Translations under genes and position numbers: made by a program
Assembly: GCF_007829955.1 (NCBI RefSeq)
Contig: NZ_VIWX01000004.1
Location: 310,001 to 374,000 of the forward strand
Length of the DNA: 64,000 bases
DNA from: Saccharopolyspora dendranthemae
GTDB taxonomy: Bacteria > Actinomycetota > Actinomycetes > Mycobacteriales > Pseudonocardiaceae
Direction of reading: 5' to 3'
Shown: positions 52,660 through 62,125 of the stretch, piece after piece
Numbering within the stretch: position 1 is the stretch's first letter
How the letters are laid out: each line of letters starts with the position of its first letter
The notes under the pieces: model-generated
Seen by the model: the letters and a program-made list of their open reading frames with translations, nothing else
The model's database searches: none
What the model was told of the DNA's origin: nothing

Positions 52660-53556
52660 GTGACCCCGTTCGGGGAGCGCGTGGAGATCTCCAGCGGAGC
52701 GATGCCGGTGCACCGCTCGGGAAGCGGCCCGAGCGTGGTGTTCCTCCCCGGGGGCGGGATGTCCGGGGCGCACTGCTGGAAGGCGCACGCCCTCGTCGCC
52801 GAGTTCGCCACGGCCGTGAGCTACGACAGGCTCGGGCTCGGGTGGAGCGATGCCGTGGAGCTCCCGCGCAGCGGAACGCAGGTGAGCGACGACCTGCGCG
52901 AACTGCTGCGGACGGCGCGAGCCCCCGGACCTTTCGTGCTGGTCGGGCACTCGCTCGGCGGCCTGCACGCGCGGCTGCACGCGAAGCGCTTCGCCGGGGA
53001 GGTCGCCGGCCTCGTGTTGCTCGATCCGACGCACGAGGACATCACCGGCTACCTCCCGGAAGCCGAGGCGAAGCGCCTCGACGCCCTGAACCCCGACGCA
53101 CTCCCCGGAGACGAGCACCTGGACCCGGTCCGCGCCCGCTACCGCGCCGCGTTCGAGCGAGCCATGGCAGAGTGGCCCGCCGAGATCCGAGAGCCGCTGC
53201 TGGAACGCGGGTTCAGCCGCGACGGTTACCGCAACTCCTCGCTGGAACCGCTGAACCTGCCGCGCGTGTTCGACGAGGTGCGACAGGCGGGGCCTGACCC
53301 GGACCTGCCGACGATCTTCCTGTCCGCCATGGGCCCCGATCCAGTGGCCGACGAGCTGGTACCGCCAGAAGCTCGGAAACCGGCCGCCGAACGCGGACTG
53401 GCCAAGCACCGGCTCTACTGCGACCTCGCCGCCACTCTCCCCCGCGCCGAGGTGCGCCGACTGGACGACGCCGGACACTCGACCGCACTCTGGGCAGGAG
53501 CCGACGCCGTGGCCGATGCGGTCCGCGACGTGCTCCGGTCCGCAGGACCCGCTTAG
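52660..53556 (+). CDS. Alpha/beta hydrolase
   Basis: A 298-residue alpha/beta-hydrolase. The nucleophile is S98 in LVGHSLGG, the oxyanion motif is PGGGMSGAHCW near residue 30, and the catalytic histidine is in LDDAGHSTALW near the C-terminus. No signal peptide, so cytoplasmic. GTG 52660 has GGGAGGAG six bases before it. Its substrate cannot be deduced. Confidence 0.85.
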   Translation: MTPFGERVEISSGAMPVHRSGSGPSVVFLPGGGMSGAHCWKAHALVAEFATAVSYDRLGLGWSDAVELPRSGTQVSDDLRELLRTARAPGPFVLVGHSLGGLHARLHAKRFAGEVAGLVLLDPTHEDITGYLPEAEAKRLDALNPDALPGDEHLDPVRARYRAAFERAMAEWPAEIREPLLERGFSRDGYRNSSLEPLNLPRVFDEVRQAGPDPDLPTIFLSAMGPDPVADELVPPEARKPAAERGLAKHRLYCDLAATLPRAEVRRLDDAGHSTALWAGADAVADAVRDVLRSAGPA

Positions 53557-53606
53557 GGCACCAGCCCCGCGTCGACCAACCTCATCTAGTCGCGCCGTGA
53601 CCCACT

Positions 53607-53729
53607 TCAGCCCTGCCGGGCCTTGTACCTCGGGTTCTTCTTGTTGATCACGAAGGTTTTGCCGTGCCGCCGGATCACCTGCGCGCCCGGCTTCGACTTC
53701 AACGACCTCAACGACTTGCGCACCTTCAC
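53607..53729 (-). CDS. rpmJ: Ribosomal protein bL36, zinc-independent paralogue
   Basis: A 40-residue bL36 that lacks all four zinc-binding Cys/His residues: it begins VKVRKSLRSLKSKPGAQVIR and ends NKKNPRYKARQG, the pattern of the C-minus (YkgO-type) paralogues. Bacteria induce these under zinc starvation so that zinc can be released from the ribosome. GTG 53729 follows GGAGG. A 9-1-9 Zur/Fur-type box lies 43 bp upstream. Confidence 0.95.
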   Translation of the reverse strand: MKVRKSLRSLKSKPGAQVIRRHGKTFVINKKNPRYKARQG

Positions 53730-53771
53730 GTTTCCTCCACCTCCGGACGGGACGACGGACTCCACACTATC

Positions 53772-53790
53772 GATAATGGTAACCATTGTC
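53772..53790. promoter_or_regulatory. Zur-type box
   Basis: GATAATGGTAACCATTGTC is a 9-1-9 inverted repeat with one mismatch, 15 of 19 to the classic Fur-family box. It is between the zinc-independent bL36 gene and a divergent monooxygenase gene (43 and 59 bp from the starts). Zur control of bL36 is well established elsewhere; co-control of the other gene is possible. Confidence 0.75.
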
Positions 53791-53849
53791 ATCTGTCGTC
53801 CTGGAAAAGGCAGCGCTCCGAGATCACCTGCGGCGGTAGCATCGGCTCC

Positions 53850-55028
53850 GTGCAGGAGCAGGGCGCCGACGCGGCCGCAACCCCGGACCTGCTGGGCCTG
53901 GTCACGGCGGCTCGGCCGGTGCTCGAGCGTCACCGCGAGGCGAACGACCGGCTGCGCCGCCTCAGCGACGAGACGGTCTCCTGCCTCACCGAGACGGGAC
54001 TGATGCGGGCCCTGGTCCCGGCGCGGTTCGGCGGCGGGGAGTGCTCGCTGCGCACCGCGATCGACGCGACCTGCGAAGTCTCCAAAGCCGACCCCTCCGC
54101 CGGCTGGGTGGTGATGATCCTCGGTTCGGGAGCCTTCATCAGCGGGATCTTCCCCGCCCGCGCGCAGGAGGACCTCTACGTCGACGGCCCCGACAACCTC
54201 GCGTGCACGGTCCTCGCGCCGAGGGCCGAGGCGCGGCCCGTCGACGGCGGCTGGGTGCTGACCGGCCGCTGGGCGCCGGCCTCCGGTTGCCTGCACTCGC
54301 AGTGGGCGATGATCGGCTTCCCCGGCCACGACGGCGAGAAGGCGCTGGCGCTGGTGCCGATGGCGGAGCTGACCGTCGAGGACACCTGGTTCACCACCGG
54401 GATGCGGGGCACCGGCAGCAACCTGCTCAGCGCGGCGGAGCTGTTCGTGCCGGAGCACCGGGTCCTGCCGCTGCACGCCGCCGTCCACGGCCGCTACCCC
54501 GCCGGTGCGCCGAGCGAAACCCGCTACCGCGCCGCGGTCATGCCGACGCTGGCCACCTACATGATCGCGCCCTGCCTCGGCATCGCCTCCGCCGTGCTGG
54601 AGCACGTCGTCGCGGAATCCGGCGTCAAGGGCATCGCCTTCACCCACTACGAGCGGCAGCGCGACTCCACGGCGTTCCAGCTGGCGGTCGCCGACGCGTC
54701 GACGAAGATCGACGTCGCCCGGCTGATCGCGGAGAACTCCGCAGCCGTCGTCGACGGCCACGCCGAGTCGGGCACCTTCCCCGACCACCTGACCCGCGCC
54801 AGGATCCGGCAGCACACCGGTCACGCCGTGCAGCTGTGCAGGCAGGCAGTCGACGATCTGGTCACCGCGCACGGCGCAGCGGCGTTCTCGGAATCGAGCC
54901 CGCTGCAGGCGCACGTGCGCGACATCCACGCGGCGTCCCGGCACGCGGTGGCCAACCCGGCGACGTGCTCCGAGATCTTCGGACGCGCCTTGCTGGGCGT
55001 GGAACCGAACATCAGCGACATGGTCTGA
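53850..55028 (+). CDS. Acyl-CoA-dehydrogenase-type flavin monooxygenase (HsaA-like)
   Basis: A 392-residue protein of the group D flavin monooxygenases (Acyl-CoA_dh_2): RRLSDETVSCLTETGLMRAL, PARFGGGE, ADPSAGWVVMILGSGAFISG and TGMRGTGSNLLSAAELFVPE. These enzymes hydroxylate aromatic or peptide-bound substrates with reduced flavin from a partner. GTG 53850 is chosen; no ribosome site, so the message may be leaderless. It is divergent from rpmJ across a Zur box and 91 bp upstream of an O-methyltransferase gene. Confidence 0.85.
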   Translation: MQEQGADAAATPDLLGLVTAARPVLERHREANDRLRRLSDETVSCLTETGLMRALVPARFGGGECSLRTAIDATCEVSKADPSAGWVVMILGSGAFISGIFPARAQEDLYVDGPDNLACTVLAPRAEARPVDGGWVLTGRWAPASGCLHSQWAMIGFPGHDGEKALALVPMAELTVEDTWFTTGMRGTGSNLLSAAELFVPEHRVLPLHAAVHGRYPAGAPSETRYRAAVMPTLATYMIAPCLGIASAVLEHVVAESGVKGIAFTHYERQRDSTAFQLAVADASTKIDVARLIAENSAAVVDGHAESGTFPDHLTRARIRQHTGHAVQLCRQAVDDLVTAHGAAAFSESSPLQAHVRDIHAASRHAVANPATCSEIFGRALLGVEPNISDMV

Positions 55029-55119
55029 ACGCCCCGGAGCGCGCATTGGCGGCTACCGGGGAATCATCGCCACCGAAGCCGTCCCCGCTGACAGCCGTCC
55101 GACACCGACAGGAGACCCC

Positions 55120-56142
55120 TTGCGAACGCCCCCGGTCGTGCTCGACACGATGCACGCGACCTTCCTCGCCCGGGCGATGTTCGTGGTCGCCGAGCTCGGG
55201 ATCGCCGACGTGCTCGCAGCGGCTCCGATGTCCTGCGCGGACCTCGCGGCGCGGGTGGACGTCGAGCCGGAACCGCTGCACCAGGTGCTGCGCGCCGTGG
55301 CGACCACCGGCCTGCTCCGCACCGTGCCCGGCGCGGAAACCGGCCCGCACCAGCGGTTCGCGCTCACCGAATCCGGTCGCACGCTGCAGGACGGGCACCC
55401 GTCCGGCACCAGGGACCTGGTGCTGACCATGCAGGGCGAGCTGTTCTGGAGCGCGTTGCGGGTGCTCCCGCAACGGGTGGCCGAGGGGCGGACGGGACCC
55501 GAGATCGCTTGCGGGAAACCGTTCTTCGACCTGATGTCGGAACGACCCGACGAGGCTGCCCGGTTCAACCGCATGATGGTCGCCACCAACGGCGGCGAGG
55601 CCGCGGCCGTCGCCCGGGCCTACGACTTCTCGTCCTTCGAGCGACTCGTCGACGTGGGCGGCGGGATCGGCACCGTGCTGCTGGAAGTGCTCCGCGAGCA
55701 CCCGCGTCTGCGCGGGGTCCTGGTGGACCTGCCCGGGGTCACCGAGCAGGCGCGGCGCACCATCGCGGCGGCGGGGTTCTCCGCGCGGTGCGAGGTCGTC
55801 GAAGGCGACTTCCTCGCAACGCTGCCGCCGGGAGCGGACGCCTACCTGCTCTCGCGCGTCCTGCACGACTGGGACGACGAGACCTGCGTGCGCGTGCTGC
55901 GCTCGTGCGCGCGGGCGATGACCGGTGACAGCCGCCTGCTGATCGTCGAGAAGGTCCTGCCGGACGACGACGAACCACATCTCGGCAAGCGGCTCGACCT
56001 GGTCATGGCCACCCTCACCCACGGCCGCGAGCGCACCGCCGCCGAGTACGGCGAGCTGCTCGCCGAAGCCGGGCTGCGCACGATCCGGCACGTGCGCACC
56101 GGGACCGCGGCGGGCATCGTCGAGGCCGCGCTCGCGTCCTGA
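55120..56142 (+). CDS. O-methyltransferase (plant/CrtF-type)
   Basis: A 340-residue SAM-dependent O-methyltransferase: N-terminal winged helix for dimerisation (PEPLHQVLRAVATTGLLRTV), SAM motif LVDVGGGIGTVLLEVL, and the catalytic region LLSRVLHDWDDE with the base histidine. TTG 55120 follows AGGAGA. Such enzymes methylate phenolic natural products. With the monooxygenase just upstream it could form a hydroxylation-methylation pair. Confidence 0.9.
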   Translation: MRTPPVVLDTMHATFLARAMFVVAELGIADVLAAAPMSCADLAARVDVEPEPLHQVLRAVATTGLLRTVPGAETGPHQRFALTESGRTLQDGHPSGTRDLVLTMQGELFWSALRVLPQRVAEGRTGPEIACGKPFFDLMSERPDEAARFNRMMVATNGGEAAAVARAYDFSSFERLVDVGGGIGTVLLEVLREHPRLRGVLVDLPGVTEQARRTIAAAGFSARCEVVEGDFLATLPPGADAYLLSRVLHDWDDETCVRVLRSCARAMTGDSRLLIVEKVLPDDDEPHLGKRLDLVMATLTHGRERTAAEYGELLAEAGLRTIRHVRTGTAAGIVEAALAS

Positions 56143-56143
56143 C

Positions 56144-57433
56144 TCAGGCCTGGTCCGAGACGTACGGGATGGTCTGCGGGCCTTCGGGCAGGACGCACAC
56201 GCGGGCTTCCGGACCGCGGGCCGCGAGCTCGTCGGCGACGGCGGTGGTGATGTCGTCGACCCGGTAGAGGTGGGCGGTGCGCAGCTGCTCGTCGGTGAGC
56301 TCGGTGGTGTGCACGCCGACGCGAGCAGTGGTGAGCACCCGGGCGAGGATCTGCACCTGCCACTGGTCCGGAACCGGCTCGGCGCGCCCGGAGATCGCCC
56401 GCAGCAGCGCTTCGGGCGTCGGTTCCGATGCGAGGACCTCGCGGAACGAGCCGTGATCGGGGAACCCGTCGCTGCACTCGGCCGCGCAGATGATCAGCCC
56501 GCCGGGCTTGACGACGGTCGCGGCCGCCGACATGCCCTTGACCGCCTGGTAGACGTTCTGGTCGAGCGGATATCCCGAGTTGGTGGTCACCACGACGTCG
56601 TAGCGCTGCGGGACCGGCTGCATGGACAGCTCGCGGACCACCTCGCGCGCGGCGGCGTGCATCGGCAGCAGGTCCCCGCCGAACGCTTCGACGATCCGCT
56701 GCTCGCGGTCGAGCACGACGTCGAAGGCGAAGTCGACGCCTGTTCCGGCCGCGATGGCGCGGACGTCGTCGTGCACGGGATTGCCCTCGCACACCGCCCA
56801 GGTCGCCCGCTCGCTGGCGATGCGCGCCGCGTCGTGCAGCGTGAGCACGGTGTCCAGGCCCGCGAGTCCGGGGGCGACGAGCTTGGGCCCACCGCTGAAA
56901 CCGGCGAAGAAGTGCGGTTCGACGAATCCGGTGGTGATCCGGACGTCGGCCTCCACCCAGTGCCGGTTGAGCAGCACCTGCACCCCGTCGCCGAAAGTCC
57001 CCACCGGGCGGAGCACCTCGGGGTCCCGGGCGTCGTGGTTGATGATGCGGAGGGTGTCGACCAACTCGTCGCCGAGCATCCCGCGCAGCTCCTCGTCGGT
57101 GTTGCCCCGGTGCGTCCCGGTCGCCACGAGCAGCGTGAAGTCGTCCGGTCCGGCGATGCCCTCCAGCTCCGCCAGGAGCGCCCGGACCATCGCTTCCCTG
57201 GGCTGCGGACGGGTGGCGTCGCAGATCGACACCGCGATCCGCTGGCCCGGGCGCACCCGTTCCCGCAGCGGAGGTCCGGCCACCGGCTCGGCGAGCGCGT
57301 CGCGCAGCGCCGCCGCCGCGTCGGGCGCCGCCGCCGGCTGAGCGGGCGCGACCACGGTCGTGCGATCGGACGGCAGCTCGACCGTGAGCCCCGTCCTGCC
57401 GTAGGCCAGCTCGACCGACACCGTCTTCGTCAT
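56144..57433 (-). CDS. larA: LarA-family nickel-pincer racemase/epimerase
   Basis: A 429-residue LarA homologue. Key residues fall at the same numbers as in Lactobacillus plantarum LarA: D72 and R75 (CDATRP), H108 (ATGTHRG), H174 (EPHFF), K184 (GGPK, which carries the nickel-pincer cofactor) and H200. LarA racemises lactate; homologues act on other 2-hydroxyacids. No larB, larC or larE is present in the window, so the cofactor must come from elsewhere. ATG 57433 follows GGAG. Confidence 0.9.
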   Translation of the reverse strand: MTKTVSVELAYGRTGLTVELPSDRTTVVAPAQPAAAPDAAAALRDALAEPVAGPPLRERVRPGQRIAVSICDATRPQPREAMVRALLAELEGIAGPDDFTLLVATGTHRGNTDEELRGMLGDELVDTLRIINHDARDPEVLRPVGTFGDGVQVLLNRHWVEADVRITTGFVEPHFFAGFSGGPKLVAPGLAGLDTVLTLHDAARIASERATWAVCEGNPVHDDVRAIAAGTGVDFAFDVVLDREQRIVEAFGGDLLPMHAAAREVVRELSMQPVPQRYDVVVTTNSGYPLDQNVYQAVKGMSAAATVVKPGGLIICAAECSDGFPDHGSFREVLASEPTPEALLRAISGRAEPVPDQWQVQILARVLTTARVGVHTTELTDEQLRTAHLYRVDDITTAVADELAARGPEARVCVLPEGPQTIPYVSDQA

Positions 57434-57595
57434 TCCTCGCTCCAGGTCCACTCGGGTTCCCCCCATCCTGACCTCGCGAACGGCGCACCGGGAGTTCGGC
57501 CCGGCCCGCGACGGTCCAATTCCGGTCATCGCCTTGGTCGAGAGCGCTTCGGCGGGCATGCTGTGGCCTGCCGCCGTCGTGGGAGGGTGATCGAC

Positions 57596-59065
57596 ATGCC
57601 GCGTCCGCGGCTGGCCGTGTTCGCGGCCGCCATCGGCGTGATCTTGGCCGGGTGCACCGCTCCCCCGCCTCAACCGGTGAGCGACCCCGGGCGACCGAAC
57701 ATCGTGTTCGTCCTCGTCGACGACATGGACCAGGGCCTGGTGCGGTTCATGCCGCAGGTGCAGCGGATGCAGCGGGAGGGCGTGACGTTCTCGAACTTCA
57801 CCGTCACCGACTCGCTGTGCTGCCCGTCGCGGGCGTCGCTGCTGTCCGGGAAGTACCCGCACAACACCGGCGTGTTCACCAACGAGCCACCGGACGGCGG
57901 GTTCGCGGTGTTCCACCGGCGCGACGAGCGCGACACCGTGGGCACCCAGTTGCAGCAGGCCGGGTACCGGACCGGGTTCATGGGCAAGTACCTCAACGGC
58001 TACCAGCCGGGGAAGGCGTTGGGCGGGGACGGACCGTTCGTGCCGCCGGGCTGGGACGAGTGGGCCGTGGCGGGCAACGGTTATCCCGAGTACGACTACA
58101 AGCTCAACGTCAACGGCCAGGTGCGCTCGCACGGCCACCGGCCCGGCGACTACCTGACCGACGTGCTGGCCAAGCGCGGCAACGACTTCATCCGCACCAA
58201 CGCCGCCCGCGGCACGCCGTTCTTCCTGGAGGTCGCGCCGTTCGCGCCGCACGGCCCCTCGACCCCCGCGCCCCGGCACGCCGACGCGTTCCCCGGGCTG
58301 ACCGCCCCGCGCACTCCCGCCTTCGACGAACCGGACCGCTCGGACAAACCGGCCTGGCTGCGCGGGCTCCCGCCGCTTCCCGCCGGGAAGATCGCCGCTG
58401 CGGACGCGAAGTTCCGCAAGCGCGCGCAATCCTTGCTGGCGGTGGACGACATGCTCGGAGGGTTCCGGCGCACGCTCGCCGAGACGGGACAGGCTCAGCG
58501 CACGCACGTCATCTTCACCTCGGACAACGGGTTCCACCTCGGCGAGCACGCGCTGCCCGAGGGCAAGCAGACCGCGTTCGACACCGACGTGCGAGTCCCG
58601 CTGGTCGCGACCGGCCCCGGCGTTCCGGCCGGACGCGAGGTTCCGGACTCGGTGCAGAACATCGATCTGCGCCCGACGTTCGCCGAAATCGCCGGTGCGC
58701 CACCGAATCCCGGAATCGACGGGGTCGGCTTCGCGGCGCTGCTGCGCGGTGAGCCCGGCACCGGCAGGAACGTGGCGCTCGTCGAGCACCACGAACCGCG
58801 CGCCTCCCGGAAGGATCCCGACCACCAGGAACGGCCCGACGGGGTCCCACCGACCTACACCGCGATCCGGACAGCCGGGGGCACCTACGTCGAGTACGCC
58901 ACCGGCGAGCGGGAGTTCTACGACGACAGGGCCGACCCGTTCCAGCTCACCAACACCTACGAGAGCCTGCCCCCGCAGCGCCGTGACGAGCTCCATCGCA
59001 CCCTCACCGAGCTCGCCACCTGCCGCGGCAGCGCGGAGTGCACCACATCGGCCACTGTGGGATGA
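57596..59065 (+). CDS. Lipoprotein sulfatase
   Basis: A 489-residue arylsulfatase-superfamily protein with a lipoprotein signal (AVFAAAIGVILAGC, lipobox cysteine C20). The formylglycine motif is C75-C-P-S-R (SLCCPSRASLLSGKYPHN), followed by PNIVFVLVDDMDQ metal ligands near residue 34-45 and TSDNGFHLGEH. It resembles N-acetylglucosamine-6-sulfatase-type enzymes and should act outside the cell on sulfated sugars. ATG 57596 has GGAGGG nine bases upstream. Confidence 0.9.
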   Translation: MPRPRLAVFAAAIGVILAGCTAPPPQPVSDPGRPNIVFVLVDDMDQGLVRFMPQVQRMQREGVTFSNFTVTDSLCCPSRASLLSGKYPHNTGVFTNEPPDGGFAVFHRRDERDTVGTQLQQAGYRTGFMGKYLNGYQPGKALGGDGPFVPPGWDEWAVAGNGYPEYDYKLNVNGQVRSHGHRPGDYLTDVLAKRGNDFIRTNAARGTPFFLEVAPFAPHGPSTPAPRHADAFPGLTAPRTPAFDEPDRSDKPAWLRGLPPLPAGKIAAADAKFRKRAQSLLAVDDMLGGFRRTLAETGQAQRTHVIFTSDNGFHLGEHALPEGKQTAFDTDVRVPLVATGPGVPAGREVPDSVQNIDLRPTFAEIAGAPPNPGIDGVGFAALLRGEPGTGRNVALVEHHEPRASRKDPDHQERPDGVPPTYTAIRTAGGTYVEYATGEREFYDDRADPFQLTNTYESLPPQRRDELHRTLTELATCRGSAECTTSATVG

Positions 59066-59077
59066 ACGTCCCCTTCG

Positions 59078-59839
59078 TCACGAAATCTTCTGCAGAGAGG
59101 CACGTTTGGCGATTCGTCCGTCTCCGGAGGAGCGGCCGGTGATCCTCCGCCAGAGCCACGGCGCCAGGAACACCGCCGCCCAGCGGAGCTCGGCGACGAC
59201 CGTCCGCACCGGACCGGGCGCGGGCAGCGGCGGAAGCGGGTCGCTCCAGGACTCGTCCGCGCCGGGCAGTCCGAGCGCGTGCCCGAAGCCGTCGGCCAGC
59301 AGCGCGTGCCCCGCGGGGTTGAGGTGCAGGCGATCGCCGCTCCAGATCCGCCGGTCGGCGCAGACCGGGTGCTGGTCCGCCTCCACGACGGCGGCACCGT
59401 GCTTCGCGGCGATCTCGCGGATCCGGGCGTTGAACTCGGTCAGCCTGGGCTGGCGCGCCCGCGCCATCGGGGCGATCTCGCCGATGTCCGGGTAGGTCAC
59501 GGTGGCGACGTGCGCTCCCGCCTCGCGCAGAGCGCTGACCATCTCCTCCAGGTGCGCGGCGACCGCATCGGCGTCGTACTGGCTGCTCAGCACGTCGTTG
59601 AGACCTGCGACGACGGTGACCAGGTCGGGCTCGAGCTCCAGAGCGGGCCCGAGCTGCTGGGCGCGCACCTCGCCGATGAGCCGTCCGCGCACGGCCAGGT
59701 TGGCGTAGCGGAAGTCGGGATCGAGCCCCGCCAGCTTCTCGGCGAGCCGATCCGCCCAGCCGCGCAGGCCGCGCCGGTCGTCGCCGTCCCCCACGCCCTC
59801 GGTCTGGCTGTCCCCGATCGCCACGTACCGCACGTACAT
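59078..59839 (-). CDS. SGNH/GDSL hydrolase
   Basis: A 253-residue SGNH hydrolase: block I AIGDSQTEG with S11, block III GLNDVLSS, and block V DRLHLNPAGHALLADG with the catalytic Asp/His. No signal peptide. The C-terminal 50 residues add a hydrophobic, basic tail (VFLAPWLWRRI). ATG 59839 follows GGGAGGCGAGG. Esterase or lipase; substrate unknown. It is convergent with the sulfatase. Confidence 0.9.
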   Translation of the reverse strand: MYVRYVAIGDSQTEGVGDGDDRRGLRGWADRLAEKLAGLDPDFRYANLAVRGRLIGEVRAQQLGPALELEPDLVTVVAGLNDVLSSQYDADAVAAHLEEMVSALREAGAHVATVTYPDIGEIAPMARARQPRLTEFNARIREIAAKHGAAVVEADQHPVCADRRIWSGDRLHLNPAGHALLADGFGHALGLPGADESWSDPLPPLPAPGPVRTVVAELRWAAVFLAPWLWRRITGRSSGDGRIAKRASLQKIS

Positions 59840-60058
59840 GCCTCGCCTCCCTGCGTGGTCGACATCGTCCTCGTGGCACAGCAAACCACTCGAGGGGCGA
59901 AAGGACGCGGACCGTACCGGGTTTCACCGACGCGCGACCGAGGCCCCGCGGCCGGTCGGCGGTTTCGCAGAGTCACCTCTCGCGACGGCGGGTAGTCGTC
60001 GGGAGTTTTTGCTCATGCGGCCAACCGGCGTAAGCGCGTGTGTGTCATCGTCACACCC

Positions 60059-60961
60059 ATGGGGACCGAGGTATGGGTGACGTGGATCCCGGCCGTCCTG
60101 GCGCTGGTGGCCGCCGGGGTCTCCGGCTGGCTGCTGTGGTCTGCCCGGAAGACCGCTGAGGAAACCACTCGGCGCTCCGAGACCGTGCGCCGCATGACGG
60201 CGGCGGTCGAGGCCAACGCGGAGAAGGCCAACCACGCCGCCACCACCGCGACCGAGCAGGCCGAGCGCGCCTGGGAGCAGGTGAAGCTGTCCCGCAGCCA
60301 GCTCGACGAGGCCCGCGAGGAACGCCACGCCAGCACGCAGGCCGAGCAGTGGGAGTGGGCCTACGCGCTGACCACCGCCGCTCGGGAGCTGGTCAACAGC
60401 TGCCACGAGCTCATCCGCATGTCCCTGGACACGCAGGTCGCCCCGCACTACCGCACCGCAGCCGACCGGCACTACCGCCAGGCCGGTCAGCGCTGGCAGG
60501 ACACCATGATCAAGGCGATCGCCCGCACTCAGCCGCCGCTGGAGATGCAGCAGCAGGTCGCCACCTTCGCCGAGGTGCACCAGCGGCTGCACGGCCAGCT
60601 CGGCGTGCTGCTGCGCGCCGTCGAGACCAACACGCTCACCGAAGGCGACACGCTCACCAAGCAGGTCCACGGGATGCGCCACGAGCTCAACAACGCGCAC
60701 CGGAACCTGCAGCGCATCGTGAGCACGAGCTTGTCCGCTCCGGCGCCCCAGGGCACGCAGACCAACGGCACCGCGGCTCAGGCCGGCCCGCCGCAGAGCA
60801 AGGCCGCCCAGATCAACGCCTCCCAGCAGACCCAGCTCACGCCGGCGGTGCCGCCGAGCGCGGGCCGGACCGACGGCGCCCAGCAGCCCACGCAGAACCG
60901 GGCGCTGACCCCGGCGGAACCCCCGACGCAGCAGCTCGGCAACAGGCCGACCAGGAGCTGA
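60059..60961 (+). CDS. Membrane-anchored coiled-coil protein of unknown function
   Basis: A 300-residue protein with one N-terminal membrane helix (WIPAVLALVAAGVSGWLLW, about 8-27), a long charged helix rich in heptads (about 30-100), a helical middle with conserved tryptophans, and a Gln/Pro/Ala/Thr-rich tail (225-300). I recognise no family. ATG 60059 is preferred to GTG 60038 because the membrane helix then begins at the usual place; neither has a clear ribosome site. Confidence 0.7.
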   Translation: MGTEVWVTWIPAVLALVAAGVSGWLLWSARKTAEETTRRSETVRRMTAAVEANAEKANHAATTATEQAERAWEQVKLSRSQLDEAREERHASTQAEQWEWAYALTTAARELVNSCHELIRMSLDTQVAPHYRTAADRHYRQAGQRWQDTMIKAIARTQPPLEMQQQVATFAEVHQRLHGQLGVLLRAVETNTLTEGDTLTKQVHGMRHELNNAHRNLQRIVSTSLSAPAPQGTQTNGTAAQAGPPQSKAAQINASQQTQLTPAVPPSAGRTDGAQQPTQNRALTPAEPPTQQLGNRPTRS

Positions 60962-60962
60962 C

Positions 60963-61769
60963 TCAGGGCTTGCGGGCGATCCCCGCGTACATGGCGATGT
61001 CGGCCTCGGGGACCTCGAGCGATGCGGGGTCGTCGGGCCGCCACTTGTGCATCTGGACGACACCGGGGTCGACGAGATCGAGGCCGGAGAAGAAGCGCTG
61101 AGCGGTCGCGTACGTCCGGAACTTCAGCGTCTCACCGTGTTCGCGGTACGCGCGGCGGACCTCCGCCAGCAGCTCGGGGGCGTAGTCGTCGGTGGCGATC
61201 GTGGCGGCCACGTAGCTGCCCGACGGCAGCACGTCGACGATGCGGCGCACGACGTCGAGCGCCTCGTCGTCCTCCTCGATAAAGTGCACGACCGCGATCA
61301 GCATCAGACCGATCGGCCGGCTCGGGTCCAGGGTGTCCCGGAACTCCCGCGAGTCGAGGATCGTGTCGGGATCGCGCAGGTCGGCGTCGACGTAGGCCGT
61401 GCTGCCCTGACCTGAGCGCGACATGAGCGCGCGAGCGTGGGCGAGCACGATCGGGTCGTTGTCGGTGTAGACGACGCTGGCTTCCGGCGTCACCTCGTGG
61501 ACGACCTCGTGCAGGTTCGGCCGGGTCGGGATGCCCGTGCCGATGTCCAGGAACTGCTCGACGCCGCATTCGGTGGCCAGGAACCGGCCTGCGCGGTGCA
61601 TGAACTCGCGGTTGGCGCGCATGTGCACCGGCAGCGCGGGCCAGACCTGCTGGGACGCCTCCGCGGCCGCGCGGTCGACGGCGTAGTTGTCCTTGCCGCC
61701 CAGGATGTAGTCGTAGATCCGCGCGCCGTGCGCCACGTCCGTGCGCAGGTCTTGAACGCCGTCGCTCAT
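60963..61769 (-). CDS. S-adenosyl methyltransferase, DUF574 (PF04672) family
   Basis: A 268-residue protein of the actinobacterial SAM-methyltransferase family: IPTRPNLHEVVHEVTPEASV, FLDIGTGIPT, and VYTDNDPIVLAHARALM in order. It is abundant and mostly uncharacterised in Streptomyces and relatives. ATG 61769 follows GGGAGGGG. It is convergent, two bases apart, with the coiled-coil gene. Confidence 0.92.
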   Translation of the reverse strand: MSDGVQDLRTDVAHGARIYDYILGGKDNYAVDRAAAEASQQVWPALPVHMRANREFMHRAGRFLATECGVEQFLDIGTGIPTRPNLHEVVHEVTPEASVVYTDNDPIVLAHARALMSRSGQGSTAYVDADLRDPDTILDSREFRDTLDPSRPIGLMLIAVVHFIEEDDEALDVVRRIVDVLPSGSYVAATIATDDYAPELLAEVRRAYREHGETLKFRTYATAQRFFSGLDLVDPGVVQMHKWRPDDPASLEVPEADIAMYAGIARKP

Positions 61770-62125
61770 ACCGCCCCTCCCGAAGACTCCAGCCGGATCG
61801 TGTCAAAGATCAACAGCCCGGTCCACGCGTCCAGCGCACCACGAAGGTCACGATAACCGCGTTCGCGCCGCCTGCCGACGGCCCGCAGCCGCGGCTGCGC
61901 CGGGCGGCCGCAGCGACCGATCGCAGGAGCACCAATCGCGACTGCGCCGTCCGGGTGCTCCATACGTGGGAATTCCAGGCGTTCACCCCACAGGGCGATC
62001 CGTTCTTGAGACCGTGTGCCCAACCTGGGTTGATCACCAGCGCAGCCGACCGTCCGGCCTGGGGAACACCGGCGGTGCCCTCGCGAGCGTTGCGCAACCC
62101 GAGCACAACAGGATTGAGGGGCCCC
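61770..62125. other. 356-bp divergent promoter region
   Basis: Between the methyltransferase and the lysozyme genes. I see no gene, RNA or clear operator; GC is normal. It presumably holds the divergent promoters of both. Confidence 0.4.
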
